A stretch of 64,000 nucleotides of DNA from Actinacidiphila guanduensis (GCF_900103985.1 NZ_FNIE01000001.1:634466-698465); one strand, 5' to 3'; positions 25,701 to 34,540 are shown, numbered from the stretch's first letter. A program made the numbers and translations. The notes: a model not told the origin generated them from the sequence alone.

Positions 25701-28700
25701 CGGGATGCCGCGGTCATGATCGTGGCGCCCGCCTCGACCTCTTGGTCGTGTCCCTCGGGGAAGGACACCCTGCGCACGTCCTCGGCCTCGACGCCGACCG
25801 CGCCGCCGTACGCCTGGTGGGTGCGGACCGGGGCGGGGTTGTCCCCCGCCTCCAGGGCGGGTCGGGTCTCTTCAGCGATGGCCTGCGCGGTCTCGTGCGC
25901 GGCGTCGGGGCCTTCGGTGTGCAGGGCGCGGGCGACAGCAAGGTGGGCCGCGTTCTGTCGCGCGCGGGCCGTTTCGGCAGCCCGTGCGGTACCGATCACG
26001 GGCGGGAAGTGGACGTGCTGCTGCAGGATGCCGCCGGCCTGCACGATGGTCGAATGCGGCCCCTCGGGCGGCACGGGATCGGTGCCGGGGCGGGGGGTGT
26101 GTTCGTCCCGGCGGGGGACGCGGAAGTAACGGGCGAGGTCGTCGGCGGTGGTGCGGGCGGTGTCCTCGTCGTGGGTGTGGAGCTCGTCGGCGACGAGGCG
26201 GACCATGGCCTCCACCGCGGCCTGCGGGTGGTGCGCGGCTGCGGGCAGGGTGCCCGGGGCGGGGCGGTCGGCGCCGACGGCGTCCGCGACGACGTCGGCG
26301 GCCCGTAGGGTCAGGAACGCCCGCTCCTCGTCGGGCAGTTGCCGCAGCCGCCCGTCGGCGACCGCCGACTCGCCGCGCCAGTACGGCGACTGCCAGGGCT
26401 CCTCGGGCCCGGAGTAGGCGGGGTGGGCCGCCAGTTCCCGGGCGATCTCGTCGGTACGGGCCTCGCGGGTGGCGGGGTCGGCGACGTCCCGCTCGGCCAT
26501 CACCCGCGCGACATCGGCGCGGGCGCGGGCGAACGGGGTGTCGGGGGCCTTGTCCGCACGGCGGGCGGCCGCCTGCTCGGCGGTCATCGGGGCGTCCGCG
26601 TCCGGGAGTTCAGCACGTACGGCGGGCGCGCCGGAGGCGGACCGCTCCACCGCCGCAGGCTCTTTCGCGGGCGGCCGCTCCACCCTGCGCGGCTCCACCA
26701 CAGGCTCTCTGTCCGCGAGTTCGTCACGTACGACAGGCGCGCCGGAGGCGGACCGCTCCACCACCGCAGGCTCTTTCGCAGGCGCCCGTTCGACCGTGCG
26801 CGGCTCCACCACAGGCTCCTTCGCTACGGGCCGAGGCCTGGGGGCGGTCTGCCGACGAGGCGCCTGGTCGCGCGGGCCGATCGGGCGATCCCCGGTGCCG
26901 CTGCGGCTGCCCGGCAGGCTGCCGGGTCCGGATCCCGTGGAGGTGTCGGAACGGTCCCTGCCGGTACGGGGTTTCGGCCGCGGCCCGGCGAACTGCCGTG
27001 CCGCTACAGCATCCCGCTCGGTCCCGGCTTCCGTGACGGCTCCGTTCCGCCGTTCGGCCGCGGTCGCCGCAACTGTCCCGGTCCCCCGCTTGGTCCCGTC
27101 CTCGTTCGCTGCCTCGGCCCCTCGTTCCTGCGGCAGTTGCTCCGGCGCCACCTGCTCGGGCCGCTGTTCCGGCGCGGCCGAGGGCTTCCGGGAGCCCTCG
27201 GTGTCCGCGGACGACAGCGACGACAGCGTGGAGGACACGGTGGTCGCGCTGTCGGTGGTCCCCTGGCGGTCCTGCTCGCTGAAGCGGCTCACCACGGAGC
27301 CCATGGAGCCGGCCGAACTCCGCGTGCCCGCAGTGCTGTTGGTCGCAGTCCGCGCGGCCGCGCTGCGCGGACCGAAGCGGCGCGGAACGACCGGGCCGCG
27401 GCGGACCCCCACCGAACCCTGCGGCACGCCCGGTCGGGTTCGTACCGGGCCGCCCTCCACCGGCCGCTCCACCGGAGGCCGTTCGGCCTGCCCGGCACCG
27501 GAATCCTCGGGCTGCCGCGCTCCCCCCTCGCGCGGCTCCGCGGCGAGATCCGCGGCAAAGTTCTCCGTCGACGCGGACAGCAACTCGCGGAACCGCTCGG
27601 GGTTCAGCCCTTCTCGGCGGGGGTTGCGTACCGGCGGGGCGTAGGTGTCGTGGGCGGGCGGGTCCTGCGGCAGGAGGTCCTCGGGCTCGTGGTAGCGCGG
27701 GCCGTCAAGGATGTTCGGCCGGTCCTCGGCCGCCTCAGCCCCGGTGGCCGTGCCGGCGTCGGCATCGGCGTCGTCGAGGTCGTCCACCGGTTCCCGCACC
27801 CCCGAAGGGTCGTCACCGCGGATGTCCAGCACGTGGTACGGGTTGAGGACGTCGTAGCCGATGACCAGGCGCATGTCCGGGTCCCACGTCGAGTGCTCCT
27901 GGAGTTCCTGCGCCGTCATCGCGCGCGGCTCCCGCCAATCGACCCGCGGCCCCGGCCCGCGCTCGACACGGGCCTTGATCAGGGCGTGCGCCCGTGCGGG
28001 CACCGACATCTCCGGCCGCTCGGTCCCCGACGACAGGAACGACGGGTCGACCCCCGGGTGGTACACCAACTGCGCCGTGACCGTGCCGCCCGTGCGGCCG
28101 CTCGCCGCATGCACCTCGGCGGCGGCCTCGCGGACGCTGCCGTGCAGTGACGTGCTCTCCACCGGCACCGACCGGGTGCGCCGCACGTACATCGAGCCGG
28201 CGTCGCTCTCCGCGGACGCCGCGCTGAGCGCCGCGGACGCCGGGTCGCCCAGCGGGCGGCGGGCCGAGCCCGTGGCCGCCGCGGTCCGGCGCGGTGCCTG
28301 GGGCCGCCCGGCCGGGCCGGCGTCGGCGGGATGGCTGGACTGCGCGGCGCCCCGGCCGCCGGGCTGGAAGACGAGCCACGTGCCCTCGTCGCCGCGGGGC
28401 CCGGTGCGGATGTTGAGGTGGATCGAGACGTCGTTGGAGGGCGCGTAGACGGTCCGGCCGGTGGTGTCCGCCAGGCGCTGCGCCATCTGCCACTCCGGGA
28501 CGCGGTACTCGCCGCCGGTCCGGCAGGACACCAGGACGATCGGCGCCTCGGGGGGCCGCAGCCGCAGGCTGGGGCGGCGGTTGAGCAGGTGGCCCAGCTC
28601 CCTGGCGTCCACCCTGGACGGTTGCCCGCGGTCCCGGCTGCGAGGCAGTTCGACGTAGTGCTGGTAGCCATGGGCGACCAGGAAGTACGGCCGCGTGCCC

Positions 28701-31700
28701 GGGGCGTCGGCGATCCAGGGCAGCGGACGCTCGGTGCCGGCCCGCGGATTGAGGCGGCCGTGCTCGTCGACATCTGCCTGCTGGTAACTGGTCAGGGTGC
28801 CCAGCCGGGCGAAGGCCCGCTCCCGCATGGCCAGGTCCCGGTCGTTGAGGAAGGCGCGCCCCAGGGACTCGTGGTTGCTGTCCGTCAGCGTCTGGCTGAC
28901 GAACAGCTCATCCATGTGCGTGCCCTCCCTGAAGGTGGCCACGACCCCCAACTCCGGTCGCACGGACGCCCGTTCGGCGGGGGTCGTGGCGCCGAGGTCG
29001 TCTGGCCGGCTGAGGATCCACCGGCCGGCCGGACGCGAACGGTCGCCGGGCAGGACCGTCTCCATGACCGTCCGGCGCGTGCGCGAGTCCGTGGTGGGCC
29101 GCAGGTCGCCGCTGAAGCTCCAGACCGGACGGCCGGTCCGCGCCGCCACCAGCCGCGGCAGCTCAAGGCCGCCGCTGCCCCCGTGGTCGGCCAGCAGCAC
29201 GATCGGCACGTCGCGGACGAGGCGGCCCAGGGCGGGGTCGGCCGCGAGGAAGTCGGCCACCTCGTGGGGCCGCATGACGACGCGGCGATCGTTGCTCTGC
29301 ACCCGAAAGCCCGTGGACGCGGCCGTCACCGCCACGACGTACGGGGGCCGCGCCAGCGGGTTGGCCGTCCACCACGGCACGCGCTCGGTCGCGCTGCGCG
29401 CGGTGGCCGTCCCCTCGGCCCCGGGGAGCCGGGTGACACGGAGGCGCCAGCCGTCCAGGTTGCCGAGCGGCGCTGCCCTCCGGACGTCGGCCGGCCGCAA
29501 GTCCAGACCGGAGGGACTGCCGGACACCGTGATGCCCTCCGAGTGCGGCACCGGTGCCGGGCTGTCGGACGGGCGCCCGGTCAGCGGGCCTCGGCCGGGC
29601 CCGGGCCCGGCAGGCAGCCCGAAAGAGCTGCCCTGGCCGGCTGCGGACAGCGGGGCGTCACTGCTCCCGGCCTCCTCGCGGACATGCGTCGGCGTCTGCG
29701 GCACCCGCAACTCGGGCTGGACGGCGCGGGGTTCAGGGACGCGGGGCGTGCCCGGCCCGGCGGTGCCGGTCGTCGCGGTCCGCTGTGACAGCCGCGCTGC
29801 GCCGAGGGGGCTCTGTTCGCCGTGGTCGGCGCGAAGGCCGCGATCAGGGTGGGTGGCGGCGTGCGGCGGAAGCTCGCCGAGGTGCGCGCCCGCCGCGGCC
29901 ACGGCCGTCTGCGAGCGGCCCGGGGGATACGCTTCGGCATCGGCTTCGCGCCGCATCGAACGCAGCGCCTCCGCTCGCTCCTTCGCGGGATCGCCGGCGG
30001 TCTCGACGCGCGCGTCGCCGCTCGCCTTCCCGGCCGCGGTGGGGGCGCCGGCCGTCGCAGCGGCGGTGTCCGGCTTCGTAGGACGCGCGTCCAACCGGGC
30101 CGTCAGCCGCGGGCGTTCGGCGGCCCAGGCCGCAACGGCGTCATCCAGGGTGCCGGGGGCCTTGCCCGGCGAGGCTGCCCTGCCGTCGTCGGCACCGTGC
30201 GGGTCGGCCTGCGGAGTGAGCTCCCGGGCCGGGAAGAGGCGGTCGAAGAGGCCGCCCACGCGGTCGGTGTGCTCCTGGACGGCGCGCTCGACGGTCTCGG
30301 GAGTGCTGCCGGGCTGCTGGCGCGCGAGAGTGCGGGCTTCGTGGGCGGCGTCGTCCAGGGCGGTCGCGCGGGCGACGGCCAGCGCGGTGTGGTGACGTGC
30401 GGCAGCGGGGGCGGTGGCCTCCTCGGCGACATGCCGGGCGGTCGGCAGCGCGGCGCCGCCCTCCGGTCCCGCCGCCTCCCGTACGAGGCCCTGCGCAGTG
30501 GGGAGTTGGGCGGCCCAGGTGTCGATCCGGGTGTGGGCGTCGCGGGCCAGTGCGAGAGCCGCGGCCTGCTCGGTACGGCTGTCGGCTCCGCGACGGTCCA
30601 GGCCGAAAGCCTCGGCGAAACCGTTGCCGAGTGTGGGCAGCGCTTGGCGCCAGGAGCCCTTCGCGGCCTCCCGTACGGCATCCACGGCGTTGCGTGCCGC
30701 GGCCTCCTTGGCCAGTTGCACCTCCACCCTGCCGGACAGCGCGTCCAGGCGGGCGGCAACCCGCTCCTGCCACACCTGCTCGGAAGCGACGGCCGTACGG
30801 TCCCCATCGGTGACAGCGTCGGCAGTCGCTCCCGCGTCCCTGCCCACCTGCCCCACCTGTACCGGGCCCGACGACTCCAAAGGCATACGGCCGTTCGTCG
30901 TCAGATCACCGAACACCTCCCGATGATCCGCGAACACCCGCGCCAGGAACTCCCCGCGCAACTGCCGCACCCCCGCCTGCGACAACACCCCCTCCGCACC
31001 CAGCACATGCCCACCCCGCACACCCCGCGGCACCACCCGATCGAACGCACCGACCGCCGCCACCCTCCGCACATCATCAGCCACCGCACGATCCAACAAC
31101 GCGTGCACCCGCAGCTCCCCCTGCGCGAACACACGATCCGCCACCGCCGCCACCCGCCCCGGCGCACCCTCCAGCACCGACGCCGGCAACCGCTCCACCG
31201 ACGCCCGCACCTCCCGCTCCACCGCCCGCCACGCAACCTCATGCACCCGCGCAGCCGCCCCCGGCACCCTCAACACATGCCCCCGCGGGGCAACGCCCTC
31301 CTCCGGCGTCATCACCTTCTTCTCGCCCCCACCTCCCTCGATCCGCCCGTCGCCCGAAGAACCCGCCCCTGCGAACGAGTCGGCCCACGCCGTGTACACG
31401 GCATCGAACCGCTCCCCCGCACGGGAGACGACCTGCTCGACGGCGGCCTGGCGGTCCAACTGCCGCCGCACCTCCACCGGATCGACAACAGTGCGCCCCT
31501 CCTCCCCCGCACCGAAAACACGCCCGTCCGCCGCCACCGCCGCAATCGCCGACGCCCGCACCCCCACCGGCAGATCCGACCGCTCCTGCGCCCACGCACG
31601 CCGCACCGCCGCACCCGGCGACTCCTCCGGACGCTCCCCGTACGCAGGCGGCGGGTCCTGCCGCTCCCATTGCCTGCGCACCCACGCACCATTGCCGACC

Positions 31701-32638
31701 TGCCCCGGATCAAGCGGCACCTCATGCGCCCACACACCGCCCCCGGAATCCAGCGAACCCAGATCGGGCACCGCGAAATCCGGCAGATCGGGAAGTTTGA
31801 AGTCGGTGTCGGCCAGGTGGGGTTCGTTGTGGGGGCTGCCGCTCTTGCGGCCGCCGTACAGGCCCCCGATGGCGCCGGAGGTGGCGGCCAGACCGTTGGT
31901 CAAGGCGTCCCCGAAGTCGCCGTTGATGGCGTCCATGGTGAACGTCGTCGCGATACCCGTCGCCCCACCCACCGCCAACTGCCGGCCCAGCGCGTTGCCG
32001 AACTTCGGCGGTACGAACTTCGCCGCCTCCGTGAAGATCCCCGCGAACGCGCCCCCGATCGCACCGCCCTCGGCGGCCTGCAGCGTGTTGCCCCAACTCC
32101 ACGACGTCCGGTCGCCCTTGAGGAACTGGATCGCCTGCACCGCCACGTCCGTCCCCACCATGAACGCCGTCCCCATCACGACGTTCCGCGCCAGCGCCTG
32201 CAGGATCCGCCAGCACACCGCGCGCACGGAGGCGATCACCAGCGAGTCCAGCTCCGGCAGCCCCACCGAGGCCAACTCCCACAGCACGTAAGCCAAGAAG
32301 ACGAACTGGATCAGCAGCGAGTACTTCGTGTACTCCAACTGCACGGCCGCATTGCGCGACAGATCACCGACCCCCTGCGCCGACTCCGCGACGTTCGGCA
32401 GCACCGAGCGCATCTGCCGGGTGAAGTCGGCGAACTGGTCCGCGACGGGCCCGCCCAGGGACCCCAGTACACCCGTCGTCGCCGGATCGATCTCGTCCGT
32501 CAGCTTCACCAGGTGCTGCGCCGACTGGTACCAGCCCTGCGCCAGCAGCTGCATCCTGTCCTCGTCGCCCTTCGGCCACGACTGACCCACCGCGAGTTCG
32601 GCCACCCAGTCCAGCTCGGGCGGCAGATCGATACTCAC
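22724..32638 (-). CDS. Giant 3,304-residue CpnT-N-type protein with tandem caspase-like domains (putative type VII-linked polymorphic effector)
   Basis: The GTG start at 32638 lies 6 nt after GGAGG. Residues 1-265 fit the WXG100-like N-terminus of CpnT-type proteins (LPPELDWVAELAVGQSWPKGDE, then hydrophobic Gly/Ala-rich helices about 105-265). An Ala/Arg-rich helical region follows. About 1095-1215 and 1310-1420 hold two copies of one domain. The second has clan-CD protease features: a strand ending in HG (PYFLVAHGYQHY, His1323) and a strand ending in SC (PIVLVSCRTGG, Cys1372); the first has TA and AD there. A disordered Pro/Glu-rich region with a 37-residue repeat follows, then a large folded segment containing VGVEAED and NLHVHITVGVP, and a second related module (VGFELER). 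Such proteins are seen as giant 'lonely Cys' proteins in Streptomyces (recalled, not checked). No ESX genes adjoin it. Confidence 0.72.
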   Translation of the reverse strand: MSIDLPPELDWVAELAVGQSWPKGDEDRMQLLAQGWYQSAQHLVKLTDEIDPATTGVLGSLGGPVADQFADFTRQMRSVLPNVAESAQGVGDLSRNAAVQLEYTKYSLLIQFVFLAYVLWELASVGLPELDSLVIASVRAVCWRILQALARNVVMGTAFMVGTDVAVQAIQFLKGDRTSWSWGNTLQAAEGGAIGGAFAGIFTEAAKFVPPKFGNALGRQLAVGGATGIATTFTMDAINGDFGDALTNGLAATSGAIGGLYGGRKSGSPHNEPHLADTDFKLPDLPDFAVPDLGSLDSGGGVWAHEVPLDPGQVGNGAWVRRQWERQDPPPAYGERPEESPGAAVRRAWAQERSDLPVGVRASAIAAVAADGRVFGAGEEGRTVVDPVEVRRQLDRQAAVEQVVSRAGERFDAVYTAWADSFAGAGSSGDGRIEGGGGEKKVMTPEEGVAPRGHVLRVPGAAARVHEVAWRAVEREVRASVERLPASVLEGAPGRVAAVADRVFAQGELRVHALLDRAVADDVRRVAAVGAFDRVVPRGVRGGHVLGAEGVLSQAGVRQLRGEFLARVFADHREVFGDLTTNGRMPLESSGPVQVGQVGRDAGATADAVTDGDRTAVASEQVWQERVAARLDALSGRVEVQLAKEAAARNAVDAVREAAKGSWRQALPTLGNGFAEAFGLDRRGADSRTEQAAALALARDAHTRIDTWAAQLPTAQGLVREAAGPEGGAALPTARHVAEEATAPAAARHHTALAVARATALDDAAHEARTLARQQPGSTPETVERAVQEHTDRVGGLFDRLFPARELTPQADPHGADDGRAASPGKAPGTLDDAVAAWAAERPRLTARLDARPTKPDTAAATAGAPTAAGKASGDARVETAGDPAKERAEALRSMRREADAEAYPPGRSQTAVAAAGAHLGELPPHAATHPDRGLRADHGEQSPLGAARLSQRTATTGTAGPGTPRVPEPRAVQPELRVPQTPTHVREEAGSSDAPLSAAGQGSSFGLPAGPGPGRGPLTGRPSDSPAPVPHSEGITVSGSPSGLDLRPADVRRAAPLGNLDGWRLRVTRLPGAEGTATARSATERVPWWTANPLARPPYVVAVTAASTGFRVQSNDRRVVMRPHEVADFLAADPALGRLVRDVPIVLLADHGGSGGLELPRLVAARTGRPVWSFSGDLRPTTDSRTRRTVMETVLPGDRSRPAGRWILSRPDDLGATTPAERASVRPELGVVATFREGTHMDELFVSQTLTDSNHESLGRAFLNDRDLAMRERAFARLGTLTSYQQADVDEHGRLNPRAGTERPLPWIADAPGTRPYFLVAHGYQHYVELPRSRDRGQPSRVDARELGHLLNRRPSLRLRPPEAPIVLVSCRTGGEYRVPEWQMAQRLADTTGRTVYAPSNDVSIHLNIRTGPRGDEGTWLVFQPGGRGAAQSSHPADAGPAGRPQAPRRTAAATGSARRPLGDPASAALSAASAESDAGSMYVRRTRSVPVESTSLHGSVREAAAEVHAASGRTGGTVTAQLVYHPGVDPSFLSSGTERPEMSVPARAHALIKARVERGPGPRVDWREPRAMTAQELQEHSTWDPDMRLVIGYDVLNPYHVLDIRGDDPSGVREPVDDLDDADADAGTATGAEAAEDRPNILDGPRYHEPEDLLPQDPPAHDTYAPPVRNPRREGLNPERFRELLSASTENFAADLAAEPREGGARQPEDSGAGQAERPPVERPVEGGPVRTRPGVPQGSVGVRRGPVVPRRFGPRSAAARTATNSTAGTRSSAGSMGSVVSRFSEQDRQGTTDSATTVSSTLSSLSSADTEGSRKPSAAPEQRPEQVAPEQLPQERGAEAANEDGTKRGTGTVAATAAERRNGAVTEAGTERDAVAARQFAGPRPKPRTGRDRSDTSTGSGPGSLPGSRSGTGDRPIGPRDQAPRRQTAPRPRPVAKEPVVEPRTVERAPAKEPAVVERSASGAPVVRDELADREPVVEPRRVERPPAKEPAAVERSASGAPAVRAELPDADAPMTAEQAAARRADKAPDTPFARARADVARVMAERDVADPATREARTDEIARELAAHPAYSGPEEPWQSPYWRGESAVADGRLRQLPDEERAFLTLRAADVVADAVGADRPAPGTLPAAAHHPQAAVEAMVRLVADELHTHDEDTARTTADDLARYFRVPRRDEHTPRPGTDPVPPEGPHSTIVQAGGILQQHVHFPPVIGTARAAETARARQNAAHLAVARALHTEGPDAAHETAQAIAEETRPALEAGDNPAPVRTHQAYGGAVGVEAEDVRRVSFPEGHDQEVEAGATIMTAASRGLKMVLDTTTYTQGDRDGLYYGSVAEARRAGNPDPQQIRSWIVEIVTDPLRVLPDEQRGDPDDVFGAFHDIQWRLGQVRDAVPLRHLFPESDGFAFTELGRHAVLMPSLDPNRPINLHVHITVGVPVTGLRELLGWAHGSVWRVMAAQILGDGLDFGDETAARLFGREPRTAGTLQGRPDFESARGYLALLYTHVAARVLNHTVTDRALVKHLLAVASRTPLQAIRAELPRTVRNKLNDNHARIVSTVKAYFAHRYPDHRAQVAARYGMDPSEIDTLVDPDAQGNTSYDVLDAALLNDPPKQLDARSAGMKNDYPELDTDQGRLRVPLVLLELRAHGSRKASTEEMIQRFGDAAGVSRRLYEQAVAAKERGRPVSSAPMSGLPREEPRAAGPSRASRSSVPARPATPDFATPGRSSGSGSASGRRAAVPPQDRYVPTTAPLPVPPVQTQPPHTQPPYAPRPQPHVQQPFPYAPPVAAHPVPPPAPHTQPVPREVQAQADGVLRQYVRFPAVTGNDPAASAARAWQVQARYAVARALLTGGPQAAHATALDVAQRTTAPRGGGQSHGGYGGADHGDHTDRGEHAAPAPPPSALVRETVGFELERMRWDGGTVHDGLVRAVLESLGPQWRGRPDHAVGTEIAARIAAVGAPVARPHTGMPDRFAVRKAANEALNARGLPPIDDTEVRSVLIALPPDQWTRPAADLGRVVADHLADGVFDDTSDDASATSDDVSDVLADVVSVHMSDLPDDEVAPAPVPVHTRGTVDALEPPPVAGPSKPAQVPAETGAQAVMDAEQFAAEPEPASLAEWARSHALPTGWVRWAFSQASGLVGRALGHRPVIGHEPAEVAYRDALRRITAAVTTARSEPLAAGDKGKGRTFLKAPTPERDAQLVQRLGEVAAAFHELDRARIEAAVHPDALHTQWADETTVRVDEAESRARELMPDLDTADIRTLHDFQMEQHRRIGDYPPPPIPVGTRDRTLEQAEPRDQAGA
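26601..26822 (-). repeat. Two tandem 111-bp (37-codon) repeats within the giant gene
   Basis: Units 26601-26711 and 26712-26822 are near-identical and in frame, encoding EPVVEPR.VER.PAKEPA.VERSASGAP.VR twice. They lie in the Pro/Glu-rich linker between the caspase-like and C-terminal modules. The high nucleotide identity implies recent slippage or unequal crossover, and copy number may vary between strains. Confidence 0.75.
30900..31800 (-). other. Segment of the giant gene with different codon preference
   Basis: Within the same open frame (residues about 280-580), codons end in G or T (GCG, GTG, GGG, GAT, CGG) instead of the C-ending codons (GCC, GTC, GGC, GAC) used on both sides. The change is abrupt at each end, e.g. 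GAACCCCACCTGGCCGACAC upstream versus GATCTGCCGGATTTCGCGGT just inside. This suggests replacement of one module by recombination with a differently biased source. Confidence 0.6.
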
Positions 32639-33016
32639 GGCAAACCTCCAGCAGCGTTGCCCACACCCGCGCGAGGAGCGTCGCTCCCGCCTGCCCATCC
32701 GGCCCACGGTGGCCGCGACGTGCACACGGGATGTCCCCCGACGGGCCGGACGGGGTCCGACGGGTTCCACCGTCCCATGGGCCACGTCCGCCCCAGGCCC
32801 ACTGCCCGCACCGCACGGTGATCGCGGTGCGCACGCCCGCCCGGACTGCCCGAACGGACATGCGCTCCGTCACATCACCGGCCCGCGACCGCCCACCGCC
32901 CGCTCATGCCGAGCGCGGCGCATTTTGGCATGACCATTGACTTGGTAAGACCCTAAAGCCATCCTTGCGGGCGTCCGACGACCGCGTGATCCTCCAGCCG
33001 AGAAGGGACACGGTCC

Positions 33017-34435
33017 ATGCCCGCACCCGTCACCATCCCCGGACGGCCACCGAGATCCACCAGGAGGAAGCCCTTCCTCTTCGGCCTCTTCGGTGCCTGC
33101 GTCCTGCTCCTGGTCTCTCTGGTCGGCTCGTCCGGATCGGCCGACGCCTCCACTGACTCCGCCTCGGTCTCCGGCGGATACACCACATCAACCGTGCTGC
33201 TGGGCAAGGCGCAGGTGATCGGGGCCCTGTACCAGCCGAGCGACCCCGGCCCGAACCGGTCCACCGGCCTGTTCCTGACCCACGAGAACGACGACTTCAT
33301 CGGCAGCGTCCCCTGCGTCCAGCTGGCACAGCGCGGCTACACGGTGCTCTGCGTGAAGTCCCAGTACGCCGACCAGGCCGCCGCGCACTGGGACGACCTG
33401 GCCCTCGACGTCGGCGCGGGGGTGGGGTACCTGCGGAGCCTGCCCACCGTGCGGAAGGTCGTCCTTGTCGGGTGGTCCGGCGGCGGCGCGATCATGTCCT
33501 ACTACCAGAACGTCGCCCAGAACGGGCTCGCCGCCTGCCAGGCCGCCGCGCGCCTCGACCCGTGCGGTGACGACCTCGCGGGCCTGCCCGCCGCCGACGG
33601 CGTCGTCCTGCTCGACGCGATCCCGGGCATCGCCTTCTCCGACCTCACCGCGCTCGACGCCTCGGTGACGAACGAGGCGAACCTGCGGGCGCGCGACGGC
33701 TCCCTGGACATGTTCGCCGCCCGCAACGGCTACAACGCCCAAGGGGACTCCGCCTACAGCCAGAGCTTCATCGACCGCTACCTGTCCGGTCAGGCGAGCC
33801 GGGAGGACGGGCTCATCGGCCAGGCGCAGCATCTGACCCGGCAGATCGCCGCCGGGAAGGGGCAGTACACGGACGACGCCCCGATGCCGGTGGGCCGCGA
33901 CAGCGCCCGCCTGTGGGAGGCGGACACCGCGCTGCTCTCCCACACCCGGGGAAAGTACCCCGTCCTCTCCCCCCAGCACCCCGACGGCGGCGCGCCCCAG
34001 GTCGTGCACTCCGTGCGGGTGCCCTCGGCCTCCGCGGACTCCAACGGGACCTGGGACTCCAGCAAGGGCGGCTTCACCGCTCAGTCGTTCCTGTCCGTGG
34101 GCGCGATCCGCGCCCCGCACCCGCAGATCACGGCGGACTCGATCAGCGGTATCGACTGGTCCTCCACCAACACCGCCACGGTGGACAACGTCCAGGGCAT
34201 CAGCACCCCGCTGCTGATCATGTCGATGACCGGCCACTACTGGCTGGTCCCCTCCGAGATGTACTACAACGCGGCGACGCACGCGAAGAGCAGGCAACTC
34301 GTTTTCGTCGAGGGCGCCACCCACGGGTTCACCCCGTGCACGGCGTGCGCGACCACACCGGGCGAGTTCGGCGACACCGTGGCCGAGACCTTCGACTACG
34401 TCTCCTCCTGGCTCACGGCGAACTACGGCCACTGA
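33017..34435 (+). CDS. Secreted alpha/beta-hydrolase (esterase/lipase-like)
   Basis: The 472-residue product has an N-terminal basic stretch and hydrophobic segment (FLFGLFGACVLLLVSLVG) compatible with a signal peptide ending near ADA. The nucleophile elbow is GWSGGG in VVLVGWSGGGAIMSY; a late GATHGF provides the likely catalytic His, and PLLIMSMTGHYWL lies in the acid region. Two Cys near the end (CTACA) may form a disulphide. The substrate is unknown. The start ATG follows AGAAGGGA. It is divergent from the giant gene across 378 bp, where no clear operator was seen, and converges on a GH-A gene with a very strong hairpin between. Confidence 0.75.
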   Translation: MPAPVTIPGRPPRSTRRKPFLFGLFGACVLLLVSLVGSSGSADASTDSASVSGGYTTSTVLLGKAQVIGALYQPSDPGPNRSTGLFLTHENDDFIGSVPCVQLAQRGYTVLCVKSQYADQAAAHWDDLALDVGAGVGYLRSLPTVRKVVLVGWSGGGAIMSYYQNVAQNGLAACQAAARLDPCGDDLAGLPAADGVVLLDAIPGIAFSDLTALDASVTNEANLRARDGSLDMFAARNGYNAQGDSAYSQSFIDRYLSGQASREDGLIGQAQHLTRQIAAGKGQYTDDAPMPVGRDSARLWEADTALLSHTRGKYPVLSPQHPDGGAPQVVHSVRVPSASADSNGTWDSSKGGFTAQSFLSVGAIRAPHPQITADSISGIDWSSTNTATVDNVQGISTPLLIMSMTGHYWLVPSEMYYNAATHAKSRQLVFVEGATHGFTPCTACATTPGEFGDTVAETFDYVSSWLTANYGH

Positions 34436-34484
34436 CAGACCGCTGACGGGCCGCCGGTAGGCCACCGGCAGCCCGCATTTCGGC

Positions 34485-34523
34485 CTCGTGGCCGGGCCGA
34501 GGAACCCTCGGCCCGGCCACGAG
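34485..34523. terminator. Bidirectional terminator with a 17-bp perfect stem
   Basis: CTCGTGGCCGGGCCGAG pairs perfectly with CTCGGCCCGGCCACGAG over a 5-nt loop. It lies between the convergent esterase gene (stop 34435) and GH-A gene (stop 34541), so it can end transcription from both. Confidence 0.8.
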
Positions 34524-34540
34524 CGGCAGCCGGCGGACCG

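Noticed and set aside
22697-26308. A 1,203-codon plus-strand frame over the giant gene, and another at 29822-32821
   Set aside because: Both are antisense shadows of the giant gene, with low-complexity Arg/Gly/His content and no ribosome site or motifs.
30900-31800. The repetitive-looking C-rich plus-strand sequence as a tandem repeat array
   Set aside because: The apparent repetition comes from codon bias (GCG/GTG/GGG) in the giant gene; no constant period was found.
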